From assembly GCA_947246475.1 (NCBI GenBank), contig CAMXSH010000001.1:1-64000 (forward strand): a DNA stretch of 64,000 nt, written 5' to 3'. Source of the stretch: an uncultured Roseburia sp. Lineage in GTDB: Bacteria > Bacillota > Clostridia > Lachnospirales > Lachnospiraceae. Both the position numbers and the translations under genes were made by a program. Below are positions 18,073-26,980 of this stretch, piece after piece. The notes beneath the pieces are model-generated. The model saw nothing but the letters and a program-made list of their open reading frames with translations. It did no database searches and was not told the DNA's origin. The stretch's first letter is position 1. Every line of letters begins with the position of its first letter.

Positions 18073-18711
18073 TCAGTTTTCATTGTCAGATGACAAAGTT
18101 TGCATGAGGGCAAAGAAATGTTCAGGCTTACCTGTATTGAAATAGTCGTACCACGCTTCCAGTGTTTTTGTTTCAAAAACACCTAAACGCTCAATAATTT
18201 GTTTCGCCCATAATAAAGCTCCGGTGGAACTTGCAGTAATCAGGTTGTTATCCGCTGCTGAGGGTTTATCTACATAAAAACTTTGCCCTTTATAGCAGGG
18301 AGAAACCATTTCAAGGAATCCCGGTCCATTGCTGGTGTGCGGACGATTATCCAATAGCCCAAAACCTGCAAGAGCAGCGGTTGCACCACAAATTGCACAC
18401 ACCGTAGCTCCTAAAGCGAGGAACTCGCCTGCTTTTTCGATGATAGCGCCATGCTTTGGATCATTCCATGTATCTGCGCCCGGTAAGAGCAACACGCTTG
18501 TTTCATTTACAATAATATCATTAATTAAGCAATCAGGTATGATTGTCAGACCGCCCATTGTATGGACTGGTTCCTTAGCAAAGCTGACTGTTTTGAGCGA
18601 TACACATTGCGCGTCTTTTTTGAAAAACCGGCCAGAATTGAGCTCAGAAATAACGTGCCCCAACTCCCAGTCAGCCAAAGTGTCAAGAACATAAACATAG
18701 ATGGTAAACAT
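18073..18711 (-). CDS. DJ-1/PfpI family protein
   Basis: A 212-residue protein of the class I glutamine-amidotransferase-like superfamily. The nucleophile elbow is VCAICGATAALAGFG (Cys in A-I-C-G-A), preceded by VLLPGADTW with the nearby acidic residue typical of DJ-1 proteins. GGAGG precedes the ATG. It is divergent from a WYL-domain regulator only 100 bases away, a common pairing in which the regulator controls the DJ-1 gene. Possible roles are stress or glyoxalase/chaperone activity; none is proven. Confidence 0.88.
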   Translation of the reverse strand: MFTIYVYVLDTLADWELGHVISELNSGRFFKKDAQCVSLKTVSFAKEPVHTMGGLTIIPDCLINDIIVNETSVLLLPGADTWNDPKHGAIIEKAGEFLALGATVCAICGATAALAGFGLLDNRPHTSNGPGFLEMVSPCYKGQSFYVDKPSAADNNLITASSTGALLWAKQIIERLGVFETKTLEAWYDYFNTGKPEHFFALMQTLSSDNEN

Positions 18712-18811
18712 AAATTTCCTCCGTTTTCATTTGATTTATTTTCATATTTATTGTACCATGTAATTGCTGACAACAGTATGGCGACAATTTTAATTGAAAG
18801 GCGAAAATCAC

Positions 18812-19744
18812 ATGAAAGTAGACAGGCTTGTTAGCATTATTATGATACTTCTTGATAAAAAGCGGATAGGCGCAAAGGAATTGGCAGATATGTTTGAAGT
18901 TTCGCCCCGCACAATCTACCGCGACATAGATGCTATCAACATGGCGGGTATTCCTGTTCGCTCAACATCGGGAGTGGGCGGCGGCTTTGAAATCATGCAG
19001 GAATACAAGATGGATAACAAGGTTTTTTCTACCAGTGACCTTTCTGTTCTCTTAATGGGGCTTTTCAGTCTTTCCAACATGCTACGAGGTGACGAACTGA
19101 TACATGCTCTTGCCAAGGTCAAGAGCTTTATCCCTGCTGACAGAGCGAAAGAAATTGAATTAAAAGTCAATCAAATATGTATAGATTTAAGTCCGTGGAT
19201 AAGCAACAGCAACATGAAACCATATTTAGAGATTATTAAATCAGCTTTACAGGAAAATAAGCTGCTGACCTTTGAATATATCGCTCACCACGGAAATAAA
19301 ACCACAAGAACAGTAGAGCCGTATCAGCTTGTATTGAAAAGAAGTCATTGGTATTTACAGGGTTATTGCTATAAAAGAAATGATTTTCGTTTATTTAGAC
19401 TTTCCCGTATGTCAAACCTACAAATGCAAGAGGAAATTTTCGCACCACGGGAGTATCAAAAACCGCAGCTGGATTTTAATGATATTTGGGAAACTATGCA
19501 AACAAGAATTAAAATCCGTATTCATAAATCTGTCATGGATAGAGTGCTTGATTTTTGCTCTTATGAAGATTTTTCGTCAGACGGGGACGAGCATTATATT
19601 GTTAATTTCCCTTTCGTAGAGAACGAATACCATTACGATATTCTTTTGAGTTTTGGAAATAAATGCGAGTGTTTAGAGCCGTTACATATCCGTGCAGAAA
19701 TAAGACGTAGAATACATGATATAGCAGCGATATACGGAAGTTGA
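18812..19744 (+). CDS. YafY-type transcriptional regulator (HTH_11 + WYL domain)
   Basis: Residues 1-60 form a DeoR-like winged helix-turn-helix (RLVSIIMILLDKKRIGAKELADMFEVSPRTIYRDIDAI). The C-terminal half is a WYL ligand-sensing domain (YQLVLKRSHWYLQGYCYKRNDFRLFRLSRM). ATG 18812 follows AAAGG at good spacing and fits family starts better than the in-frame TTG at 18794. It probably represses or activates the divergent DJ-1 gene. A related ligand-responsive role is known for the WYL family; the ligand is unknown. Confidence 0.9.
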   Translation: MKVDRLVSIIMILLDKKRIGAKELADMFEVSPRTIYRDIDAINMAGIPVRSTSGVGGGFEIMQEYKMDNKVFSTSDLSVLLMGLFSLSNMLRGDELIHALAKVKSFIPADRAKEIELKVNQICIDLSPWISNSNMKPYLEIIKSALQENKLLTFEYIAHHGNKTTRTVEPYQLVLKRSHWYLQGYCYKRNDFRLFRLSRMSNLQMQEEIFAPREYQKPQLDFNDIWETMQTRIKIRIHKSVMDRVLDFCSYEDFSSDGDEHYIVNFPFVENEYHYDILLSFGNKCECLEPLHIRAEIRRRIHDIAAIYGS

Positions 19745-19813
19745 TACTATTGTTGACGAAGAAAAGTAAGCAGAGGAATACAAATTTAAGGCAGACATGG
19801 AGGCCGTGAAAGA

Positions 19814-20224
19814 ATGAAAAAATTTAACTGTATTGTCGTATTCAATGAGGATAAAACAAAATTATTATTTTGTAAACGTAAAAAAGATCCCTATAAAGGT
19901 CTATATAATTTTGTCGGAGGGAAGGTAGAAAAGGGCGAAGATGGTACGGCTGCTGCATACAGGGAGTTATACGAAGAAACAGGCATCCCGTCGAAAGAGA
20001 TTCCATTGTTTCATTTCATGGATTTTACATATTATCATCATGATTTTATTTTAGAGCTGTATGTGGGGAAATTATCTTCTTCAAGACAATTGGTGGAAGA
20101 GGTAAATCCGCTGGAATGGCTTTTGTTAGAGGAAGATTTTTCTGATCCAGAGAGATTTGCAGGTGATCAGAATATCGCCCACATCGTGAATGTAGCGTTA
20201 AGGGTAATGGAGGATCGGGTATGA
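19814..20224 (+). CDS. NUDIX hydrolase
   Basis: A 136-residue protein with the NUDIX box G-x5-E-x7-R-E-x-x-E-E-x-G (GGKVEKGEDGTAAAYRELYE, then ETG). It hydrolyses a nucleoside diphosphate linked to another group; the exact substrate cannot be read. The stop codon overlaps the next start (ATGA), so it is coupled with the DUF4846 protein. Confidence 0.92.
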   Translation: MKKFNCIVVFNEDKTKLLFCKRKKDPYKGLYNFVGGKVEKGEDGTAAAYRELYEETGIPSKEIPLFHFMDFTYYHHDFILELYVGKLSSSRQLVEEVNPLEWLLLEEDFSDPERFAGDQNIAHIVNVALRVMEDRV

Positions 20225-21180
20225 ACAAGGCAAGAAGAATTTTCTTTTTCTTAACGGTGTTTTTGGCCCTTTCCGCAGGAGGAATGGTTGGAATGATGAT
20301 TTTCTCATCGGAAACACCAAAGGAAACAGAAGCACCAGTGCCGTTACCGGAATCTTTAACGGGATTTTCAGCGGAATCAGAGGAACAGCAGAAATCCAAT
20401 ACAGAAAAACCGCAGGAAATTATAAATCCAGAAGGAAAAACTCTTCAGGAAAGAGTTGCACCGCCGCCAGGATATGAGAGAACAGAAGCGAAAGGGGACA
20501 GCCTGACCACATTTTTGCGGGAATATCCATTGAAAAAGGCGGGAAAACCGGTGCTTCTATATAATGGGGAAGAGAAGGGAAACCAGAGTGCACATGTGGC
20601 AGTATTCAAATTGCCACTGGAAAAGGAAGATCTGCAGCAGTGTGCGGACTCGGTGATGCGGGTTTATGCAGAATATTTTTGGAAGACGGGTCAGAAGGAG
20701 CGGATTTCATTTCGGTTTGTGGACGGTTTTCAGGCAGAATACTCTAAATGGCGTTCAGGTTACCGGATACAGGCGGGAGAATCCCGGTCATCCTGGGTAC
20801 CAGGCGGCGCCCGCGATGATTCTTATGAAAATTTCAAAAAATATCTAAGAATGGTATTTGCCTATGCAGGTACGCTTTCAATGGAACAGGAGTCAAAGAA
20901 AATAAAGCTTTCCGAGGCAGCCACAGGAGACATTTTCTTGTATGCCGGAAGTCCGGGGCACGTTGTGATGGTGGTAGATGTATGCAGATCTTCTGACGGA
21001 AAAAAGGCTTTTCTGCTCGGACAAGGTTTCATGCCTGCACAGGAATTTCACCTGTTGAAAAATCCACTGCACGAGGATGATCCATGGTATTATCTGGAAG
21101 AGGTGTCATATCCTCTGCAGACGCCGGAATACTCCTTTAAAAAAGGGAGTTTCCGGAGATTGGAATATTTACTCCATTGA
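20221..21180 (+). CDS. DUF4846-domain exported protein
   Basis: A 319-residue protein with an N-terminal signal/anchor (residues 5-28) and a low-complexity linker rich in Glu, Pro and Lys. The DUF4846 domain follows from about residue 75: PPPGYERTEAKGDSLTTFLR, LQQCADSVMRVYAEYFW and PSWVPGGARDD-like sequence later. The fold contains an intact GHVVMVVDVC segment. The ATG overlaps the NUDIX stop and follows GGAGG. The function is unknown for the family. Confidence 0.8.
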   Translation: MNKARRIFFFLTVFLALSAGGMVGMMIFSSETPKETEAPVPLPESLTGFSAESEEQQKSNTEKPQEIINPEGKTLQERVAPPPGYERTEAKGDSLTTFLREYPLKKAGKPVLLYNGEEKGNQSAHVAVFKLPLEKEDLQQCADSVMRVYAEYFWKTGQKERISFRFVDGFQAEYSKWRSGYRIQAGESRSSWVPGGARDDSYENFKKYLRMVFAYAGTLSMEQESKKIKLSEAATGDIFLYAGSPGHVVMVVDVCRSSDGKKAFLLGQGFMPAQEFHLLKNPLHEDDPWYYLEEVSYPLQTPEYSFKKGSFRRLEYLLH

Positions 21181-21190
21181 TTCGCAGAGT

Positions 21191-21742
21191 TTACCGTTCC
21201 GATTTTAATAATGCATAGTAGCAGGCATCGCATATTCCTTGATTATTCCAGTCAAAACTACGCAAAGTCCCCTCGTATTTCATTCCACATTTTTTCATGA
21301 CCTTACCCGAATTAGGATTCCGAGGGTCATGCCTTGCTTCAATTCGGTTTGCTTCTACTTCATCAAAGAGGAAGTCCATAACAGCTCTTAATGCCTCTGA
21401 TGTAATCCCCTTATGCCACCATGCTCTTCCAATACAATAACCGATGTGTGCCATAGAGGTTTTTTCTTTTATATCTACGGCAGAAATACTGCCAATAGGC
21501 TTATCTCCATTGTCTTTTAGTACGATAGCCCACTGATAAAAATTGTCATCTGAATATGAGTTTACCCATTCATCCAATATGCTCTGGCTTACTTCCTGGC
21601 TTGAATGGGGCGGCCATGTTAAATATTTTGTGACTTCATTGTCTGACGCCCAATTATTGTACATTGCTTTAGCATCTTCTTTTTTAAATCTTCTTAAAAT
21701 CAATCTGTCTGTCTCCAAATATTTAGTCCCGCAATGTTTCAT
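21191..21742 (-). CDS. GNAT family N-acetyltransferase (RimJ/RimL-like)
   Basis: A 183-residue protein with typical RimJ/RimL features: ETDRLILRRFKKEDAKAMY at the N-terminus, IGYCIGRAWWHKGITSEALR for acetyl-CoA binding and NPNSGKVMKKCGMKYEGTLR at the C-terminus. It probably acetylates an amino group on a protein N-terminus or small molecule. It converges on the DUF4846 gene with 10 bases between stops. Confidence 0.9.
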   Translation of the reverse strand: MKHCGTKYLETDRLILRRFKKEDAKAMYNNWASDNEVTKYLTWPPHSSQEVSQSILDEWVNSYSDDNFYQWAIVLKDNGDKPIGSISAVDIKEKTSMAHIGYCIGRAWWHKGITSEALRAVMDFLFDEVEANRIEARHDPRNPNSGKVMKKCGMKYEGTLRSFDWNNQGICDACYYALLKSER

Positions 21743-21799
21743 GAAATATGTCCTTTCTTTTCGCCTTTTGACTCGGCTTGGTTTCTGGATAAAAGTTAT

Positions 21800-22099
21800 C
21801 TAGTATTTTTTTACAAGTTGCGAAATTAAAGCTCTACAAGTGTTCATCTGGATACAAGCGTAGAAGTTTTCGGTTACTTCCTTCCCTTCCCCTGCCTTTG
21901 TAGCATTATTTGCATCTTCTTCCGTTTCCCAGAGAACAAAGTCAGTCCAAACATTACCCTGTAAGTAATGTTCCCAGGAAATAAAGCCTTTTGCTTTAGA
22001 GATGACTTCATCGTGTAATTTTTGTGTTAGTTCAATAAACTGTTCCTCGCTCACATTTTTCTTAAGCTTGTAAGAAAAAATCCATGCTGTTTTTGCCAT
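21800..22099 (-). CDS. Small dimeric alpha/beta-barrel (ABM-like) protein
   Basis: A 99-residue protein starting MAKTAWIFSYKLKK. The frame is open further upstream but GGAGAAAC just before 22099 fixes this start. The pattern of a strand, a helix, GFISWEHYL and WTDFVLWETEEDANNA resembles antibiotic-biosynthesis-monooxygenase or EthD-like stress proteins. No active-site residue can be named. It is transcribed away from the GH31 gene with the GNAT gene downstream. Confidence 0.65.
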   Translation of the reverse strand: MAKTAWIFSYKLKKNVSEEQFIELTQKLHDEVISKAKGFISWEHYLQGNVWTDFVLWETEEDANNATKAGEGKEVTENFYACIQMNTCRALISQLVKKY

Positions 22100-22229
22100 A
22101 TAAGTTTCTCCTTTTGGGTATAAGATTTTTTTCAGTATAGCACAAAGCAGAGGACATGAAAACATTAAATTTTCTAAGTGGAATTTTCAAGTTCCAGGTT
22201 TTGTGATACAATGGGGAAATTGCCAAGCC

Positions 22230-22265
22230 ACACCTCCCGGAATACCAATTATATACTGGGGGTGT
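22230..22265 (+). other. Hairpin followed by T-run between convergent-silent genes
   Basis: ACACC-t-CCC pairs with GGG-GGTGT across a 19-base loop, followed on the + strand by AGTTTTT. It looks like a + strand terminator, although both neighbours are on the - strand. It may be a leftover of a lost gene or a weak bidirectional terminator. Confidence 0.3.
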
Positions 22266-22289
22266 AGTTTTTAAACTTCTAAGGTATTT

Positions 22290-24275
22290 CTACCCCACTC
22301 TCCTGCAGTTCCCCTTCAGATCATAATCTCTCGTATACCCATCGTCCTCATACAGAAGGTAAGAACTGCCTTTATAGCCGATCAACTTCAAATGATCTGT
22401 ATTGATCTGGGAGACACATTCTGCCACATCGGCAAGGGGGATGCATCTGTCCTGGCGGATGAAAAGAGGAACGACATTCAACGGCACGGAGATATAGTGA
22501 TGTCCCTGGGGCAGTATTTCCTCTGAGATTTCGCCGTCTGGAAGAAACTGGATAAACATCATCTCTTCCGGGAGATAGACGTAGCGTCCCTTCGCATTCT
22601 GGGTGTAAACAGGGGCGATCATCAGCTCACCGCCGAGCATAAGCTGATCCTCTACATTGGCGGCCATAGAATCACCAGGAAAGTCAAATGCCAGAGGCTT
22701 AAAGAACATATCATCCGTCAGGGCAGCCTTCATGTATTCGCTATAAAGATAAGGCAGCAGCCGGTAGCGGACGCCGATGATATGACGGAAGTCCTCGACA
22801 TGCTCAAACTGGTAGCATTCCTGTTCTCTTGTTCCCAGTGCGGCGTGGTTGCGCATGAGAGGGGTAAATACTCCGAGAGCCAGCCAGCGCAGCAGTAAGT
22901 CCCTTGAAGTATCGGCACCGAAACCGCCCAGATCGGCGCCGGTATAAAGAAAGCCGCACATATTCAGGGAGGGGAGCATTTTCAGGTTCAGAAGAATGTG
23001 TGACCACCAGGATTTATTGTCGCCGGTCCATATACCGCCATAGCGGTGCATTCCGATATAAGAAGAGCGTGAGAAGAGCAGGCAGCGTTTTTCCGGGGAT
23101 ATGCTCTGCAGAGCCTCTCCAGCAGCTCTTGTCATGTTAAATCCATACAGATTATGAAGTTTTTCGTGGCAGACCATGCTTCCATTTATATTGTGGTAAA
23201 AGGAGGCAAGATCCGCAGGGGAATTTGCCAGACTCATCACCTGATTCTGTATGTGCCATACATCGTCTTTGTTTTCTTCCTGCGTTATAAAAGCTTTCAT
23301 CTTATTTTTTATGTTCTGGATGCCCTCCGGTGTGTAGAAGATCGCTGGCTCATTCATATCGTTCCAGAACCCCTCGATGCCCTGTTCTGTCAGCAGACGG
23401 TACTTGGAACCGAACCATTTTCGGGCTTCTGGATTCAGCACATCGGGAAGATGGGTATATCCTGGCCAGACCGCAGCGATGAAATCACTGCCATCTTCTT
23501 TCTTGCAGAAATAATTGTTTTTTACCCCTTCTTCGTATATCTCATAGCCTTTCTCTATCTTTACTCCGGCATCGATAATCGGAATCAGCCGGATGCCGTC
23601 CTTTTTCATATTCTCTACAAAAGCCGGAAAGTCTGTGAACTCTTTGTTCACGGTGAAATCTTTATACTCCTCCATATAATCAATATCCATGTAGATCATA
23701 TCAATGGGAATATGATTGTCGCGGTAACCGCGGGCGACTTCAAGAAAGTCCTCTGTAGTACGGTACCCCCAGCGGCTCTGGCCAAAACCAAAGGCGAATT
23801 TGGGAGGGATATAGCTTCTGCCGATCATTTTCCGAAACTGCCTTGTGATGTGGTATGCGTCATCTCCCTCAATGATGTATAAGTCCAGATCCGTCTCCTG
23901 ACAATGGATCACCAACTCGTCTGTCCGGGTAAAACCGATGTCAAAAGTCAATGAAGATGGATAGTCGATATAGAGCCCAAAGGTCAGAACGCCGGAAACA
24001 ACGATAAAATTATGGGCGCCATAGAGGGACACGGTATCCTCCAGATGATTCGGATTGTCGCTGCAGTTGCTGGTATAGACATATCCTCTCTTATTGATTC
24101 CGCGGTTTGCCTCGCCAAGACCATAGACAAGGTCCTCTGGATCCATGTGATAGGTAAAGGTAAATCCATCTTCCAGGTTTATTTCTCCATACTCCGGAAG
24201 CCCTTGGGAAGGTTCTATGGGAACAACAATGCTTTCTGTGGGAAAGGGTGTGCCAAAGGTATATTTTTTTATCAT
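22290..24275 (-). CDS. GH31 family alpha-glucosidase
   Basis: A 661-residue cytoplasmic glycoside hydrolase (no signal peptide). The catalytic nucleophile is D306 in WNDMNEP and the probable acid/base is D419 in IWTGDN; both are intact. Other family landmarks are DIDYMEEYKDFTV, RNHAALGTREQE and GGELMIAPV. It would release alpha-linked glucose or a related sugar from oligosaccharides taken into the cell. The gene is monocistronic with its own promoter and an AGGAGG site. A dyad at 24335-24347 overlaps the promoter. Confidence 0.93.
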   Translation of the reverse strand: MIKKYTFGTPFPTESIVVPIEPSQGLPEYGEINLEDGFTFTYHMDPEDLVYGLGEANRGINKRGYVYTSNCSDNPNHLEDTVSLYGAHNFIVVSGVLTFGLYIDYPSSLTFDIGFTRTDELVIHCQETDLDLYIIEGDDAYHITRQFRKMIGRSYIPPKFAFGFGQSRWGYRTTEDFLEVARGYRDNHIPIDMIYMDIDYMEEYKDFTVNKEFTDFPAFVENMKKDGIRLIPIIDAGVKIEKGYEIYEEGVKNNYFCKKEDGSDFIAAVWPGYTHLPDVLNPEARKWFGSKYRLLTEQGIEGFWNDMNEPAIFYTPEGIQNIKNKMKAFITQEENKDDVWHIQNQVMSLANSPADLASFYHNINGSMVCHEKLHNLYGFNMTRAAGEALQSISPEKRCLLFSRSSYIGMHRYGGIWTGDNKSWWSHILLNLKMLPSLNMCGFLYTGADLGGFGADTSRDLLLRWLALGVFTPLMRNHAALGTREQECYQFEHVEDFRHIIGVRYRLLPYLYSEYMKAALTDDMFFKPLAFDFPGDSMAANVEDQLMLGGELMIAPVYTQNAKGRYVYLPEEMMFIQFLPDGEISEEILPQGHHYISVPLNVVPLFIRQDRCIPLADVAECVSQINTDHLKLIGYKGSSYLLYEDDGYTRDYDLKGNCRRVG

Positions 24276-24315
24276 AGGGGTTCCTCCTTTTGGATCTATC
24301 TTAGTATATGTACTC

Positions 24316-24344
24316 TTTATAACATAATCTTACCTGTTGTGCAA
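24316..24344 (-). promoter_or_regulatory. Promoter of the GH31 gene with overlapping dyad
   Basis: On the minus strand TTGCAC is followed after 17 bases by TATAAA. A dyad GTTGT-GCA-ACAAC (24335-24347) overlaps the -35 and could be an operator for a sugar-responsive repressor. Confidence 0.55.
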
Positions 24345-24403
24345 CAACGAAGCAATCCGCAGAATCCGTGGGGGCGAAATATTTTTTGACGAAAGAATGT
24401 ATA

Positions 24404-24432
24404 TTGACCAATGATTTTGTGGGTGTTATACT
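24404..24432 (+). promoter_or_regulatory. Promoter of the Fic gene
   Basis: TTGACC, 17 bases, then TATACT, about 45 bases before the Fic start codon. Confidence 0.7.
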
Positions 24433-24475
24433 TACTAATAAAGTGATATGGTCGAAGATTGAAAAGGGGATTATT

Positions 24476-25213
24476 ATGATTGGAACCAATAAAGAATTTC
24501 TTGATTTTCTTTTAGAAAGATTCAGGATAGAAAGAAAAAAATTTGACAGATCCGGTGTGTATGCCTATACGCAGCGTTTACTTGCTTATAATTCAAATAA
24601 GATCGAGGGAAGCACGCTTACAGAGGAGCAGACAGCTTCTCTGTTTGATAATGGAATGCTTCCAAAGTCAGATGACTATTATAGGGCAAAAGATGTAGAA
24701 GAAATGAACGGGCATTTCCTGATGTTTAATAAAATGCTGGATACATTGAATGAACCATTGTCCCAGGAAATGATAAAAGGTTTTCATTTTGAGCTGAAGT
24801 CAGGAGTATTTGAAGATCGTGCGAATGGATATGCGATTGGTGATTATAAAAAACGGCCTAATATGATTGGTATGTATCAAACGGTAAGTCCTGAGAATGT
24901 TCCACGGGAAATGTATTTACTTTTGGAATGGTATCATGAACAGGAAATAAATGTTTCTGTATTAGCTGAGTTTCATGCGAAATATGAGAGCATTCATCCA
25001 TTTCAAGATGGTAATGGCAGGACTGGAAGAATGATTCTTTTCAGGGAATGTCTGAAAAATAAAATCGCGCCGGTTGTAATTGAAGATGCGAATAGGAATA
25101 TATATCTGGAGGGTTTAAAGGAATACAGGGAAGAAAAGGTATTGGGTAAATTAATCGCACTTTTTGAGGAGGAACAAAAGTTTTATTATGATCAGAGTAA
25201 ATATTTCATGTAG
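24476..25213 (+). CDS. Fic family protein (probable AMP transferase, self-inhibited class II)
   Basis: The 245-residue protein has the full Fic core motif HPFQDGNGRTGR at residues 174-185, including the catalytic His. Near the N-terminus S40-NKI-E44-G45 matches the inhibitory helix motif (S/T)xxxE(G/N), so the protein carries its own brake as in class II Fic proteins. The fold would transfer AMP or another nucleotide group from ATP to a hydroxyl on a target protein, and may also reverse it. ATG 24476 with AAGGGG is preferred to an in-frame ATG at 24368 that lies upstream of the promoter. No toxin-antitoxin partner is next to it. Confidence 0.9.
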   Translation: MIGTNKEFLDFLLERFRIERKKFDRSGVYAYTQRLLAYNSNKIEGSTLTEEQTASLFDNGMLPKSDDYYRAKDVEEMNGHFLMFNKMLDTLNEPLSQEMIKGFHFELKSGVFEDRANGYAIGDYKKRPNMIGMYQTVSPENVPREMYLLLEWYHEQEINVSVLAEFHAKYESIHPFQDGNGRTGRMILFRECLKNKIAPVVIEDANRNIYLEGLKEYREEKVLGKLIALFEEEQKFYYDQSKYFM

Positions 25214-25417
25214 GATTGGGGGAAGTGTGTAAAAATGAATAATAGTGAAAGAATAGGAATCATATTCTTATATGAAAAAATCTGCTATGCAAAAGTTCGT
25301 TCCAGCACAATATAATTTAGGATTACTATTTTTTCATGGAAAAACAATACAATTCCATTTGTTGATAGTTTTAGTGGTTTGATATGCATAGAAGAGGCAG
25401 AAAGAGGAAAGGGGGAG

Positions 25418-25741
25418 TGTGAGCCTAAGCTGATACCGAAATACCAGAGGAATATCTCCGGCATAGGGTATCCATGATCAGCTGAAAAACCTGTATGAAA
25501 TCAAACTGTCAGTAGAGATGGTCAGCAAGATTAAGACAAGATCTTGGCACAGGTCATTGAATGGCAGTCCCGTCCACTCAACCCAGTTTATCACTTTGCA
25601 TTTATTGACTGCACCCATGACAAAGTCTGGGAGAATGGAAGGATGTGTTATTCTTCTGTGTGGACGGATTGCCAGAATTTAAGGAAGCCATACAGGCAGT
25701 GTTTCCCAAAGCAGGAATACAGCTGTGTGTCATACACATGC
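25418..25741 (+). mobile_element. Degenerate IS256/mutator-type transposase relic
   Basis: Fragments in several frames match the middle of IS256-type transposases. They include EPKLIPKYQRNIS, then ILAQVIEWQSRPLNPVYHFA followed by FIDCTHDKVWENGRM, and finally GLPEFKEAIQAVFPKAGIQL followed by CVIHM. The fragments are interrupted by stops and deletions and both ends are missing, so no terminal repeats are seen. The last fragment abuts the stop of the convergent DHH gene. It is an old, inactive insertion. Confidence 0.7.
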
Positions 25742-25748
25742 TGATAAT

Positions 25749-26669
25749 TTACTGATTGCTCAGCTGTTTTAATTCCTCCAGCATTTTCGGAAGTTCTGTA
25801 TCCATATTATCATTAGAGAACTGGCAGGTACCTACTTTTTTATGGCCGCCGCCATTGTATTTTAACATTAAACTTCCCACATTAACATTGGATGTGCGGT
25901 TCAGAATGCTGTAACCAACGGCTGCACTGCATCCCTGGCCTCCGCGGCCACTGACAATCCATGCGGAAATATTCTGCTCTGGGTACATGCTGTAAATCAT
26001 AAAACGGTTTCCGGAATAAATAGGATCTACCCCGCGCAGATCCGAAATAATCAAATTGCCCTCTACGACAGTATGGGCCTCTACCATTTCTTTGAATTTC
26101 TGCGTCTGTTCAAAATACACGTCGATTCGCTCCTGTACATCAGGAAGGGCGAGTATTTCATCCGTTGTCATCGTACGGCAGGCATCAATCAGTTTTTCCA
26201 TCAGCTGATAATTGGAAATCGTAAAATTGCGCCAGCGTCCGAGACCAGTACGTGGGTCCATCAAAAACCCTACCAAAATCCATCCCTTTGGATTCTGGAC
26301 TTCATCAATTGTCAGATTGCCGGAGTCAACCTTATCAACCGCTTCCATCATGTCATCAAATTGAGGAAATCTTTCACGTCCACCATAGTATTCATAAATG
26401 ATACGGGCGCAAGAAGGTGTAACACGGCTTTCGCCCTTATATTTCCCTTCCAGTTGCAGTCGTTCGTGTTCGCTGGAATGGTGGTCAAACCAAAGGCCAC
26501 AACCCTCGACATATGGCACATTGGCAAGACAATCATCTTCATTCACTTCCACGAGTCCATCCTGTAAATCTTTTGGATGCGCGAACTTCCAGTGATCAAT
26601 AATGCCGGCTTCCTTAAGCAGGGCACCGCAGGCAAGCCCGTCAAAATCAGAGCGAGTAATGAGTCTCAT
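25749..26669 (-). CDS. DHH-family phosphoesterase
   Basis: A 306-residue protein with the DHH signature: SDFDGLACGALL near the N-terminus, LWFDHHSSEH (the DHH metal site) and the DHHA1-type end GGGHKKVGTCQF. The family includes nanoRNases, cyclic-dinucleotide phosphodiesterases and exopolyphosphatases; this variant is soluble and cannot be assigned to one activity. GGGAGG precedes the ATG. The gene stands alone. Confidence 0.85.
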   Translation of the reverse strand: MRLITRSDFDGLACGALLKEAGIIDHWKFAHPKDLQDGLVEVNEDDCLANVPYVEGCGLWFDHHSSEHERLQLEGKYKGESRVTPSCARIIYEYYGGRERFPQFDDMMEAVDKVDSGNLTIDEVQNPKGWILVGFLMDPRTGLGRWRNFTISNYQLMEKLIDACRTMTTDEILALPDVQERIDVYFEQTQKFKEMVEAHTVVEGNLIISDLRGVDPIYSGNRFMIYSMYPEQNISAWIVSGRGGQGCSAAVGYSILNRTSNVNVGSLMLKYNGGGHKKVGTCQFSNDNMDTELPKMLEELKQLSNQ

Positions 26670-26846
26670 GTATGTATCCTCCCATGTTTTATGTATAAAT
26701 TAAGGACAGTTTGCGAAACGTGCATATTGTCCGTTGTTACAAAAATGGTACGTAAAGCGTGACACCATTTATTTACTTCCACTAATGTACAGTATATGCT
26801 TTATTTTACTCTTTCCGACCAGTCTTTGCAAGAGTTTTTTGAATGA

Positions 26847-26961
26847 CGGCATCCAACGTGAAAGTTGTCATATAATTGCACATAAAGAAAATGATAGAAA
26901 AAAGGTTTTGGATGCCGCATACATAATTTTCCCGTTTTTGTGCAGAATAATCTGCAAAAAC
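26847..26961 (+). promoter_or_regulatory. Inverted repeats upstream of the YyaL-like gene
   Basis: The 311-base gap 26670-26980 has no gene. It holds a 10-bp perfect inverted repeat, CGGCATCCAA at 26847 and TTGGATGCCG at 26908, flanking a TATAAT at 26871. A second hairpin TGCAGA-ATAA-TCTGCA with T and A tails (26935-26961) lies just before the ribosome site. They may form a leader structure or operator for the gene at 26981. Confidence 0.4.
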
Positions 26962-26980
26962 CGAGGAAAAGGAGTTTGCC

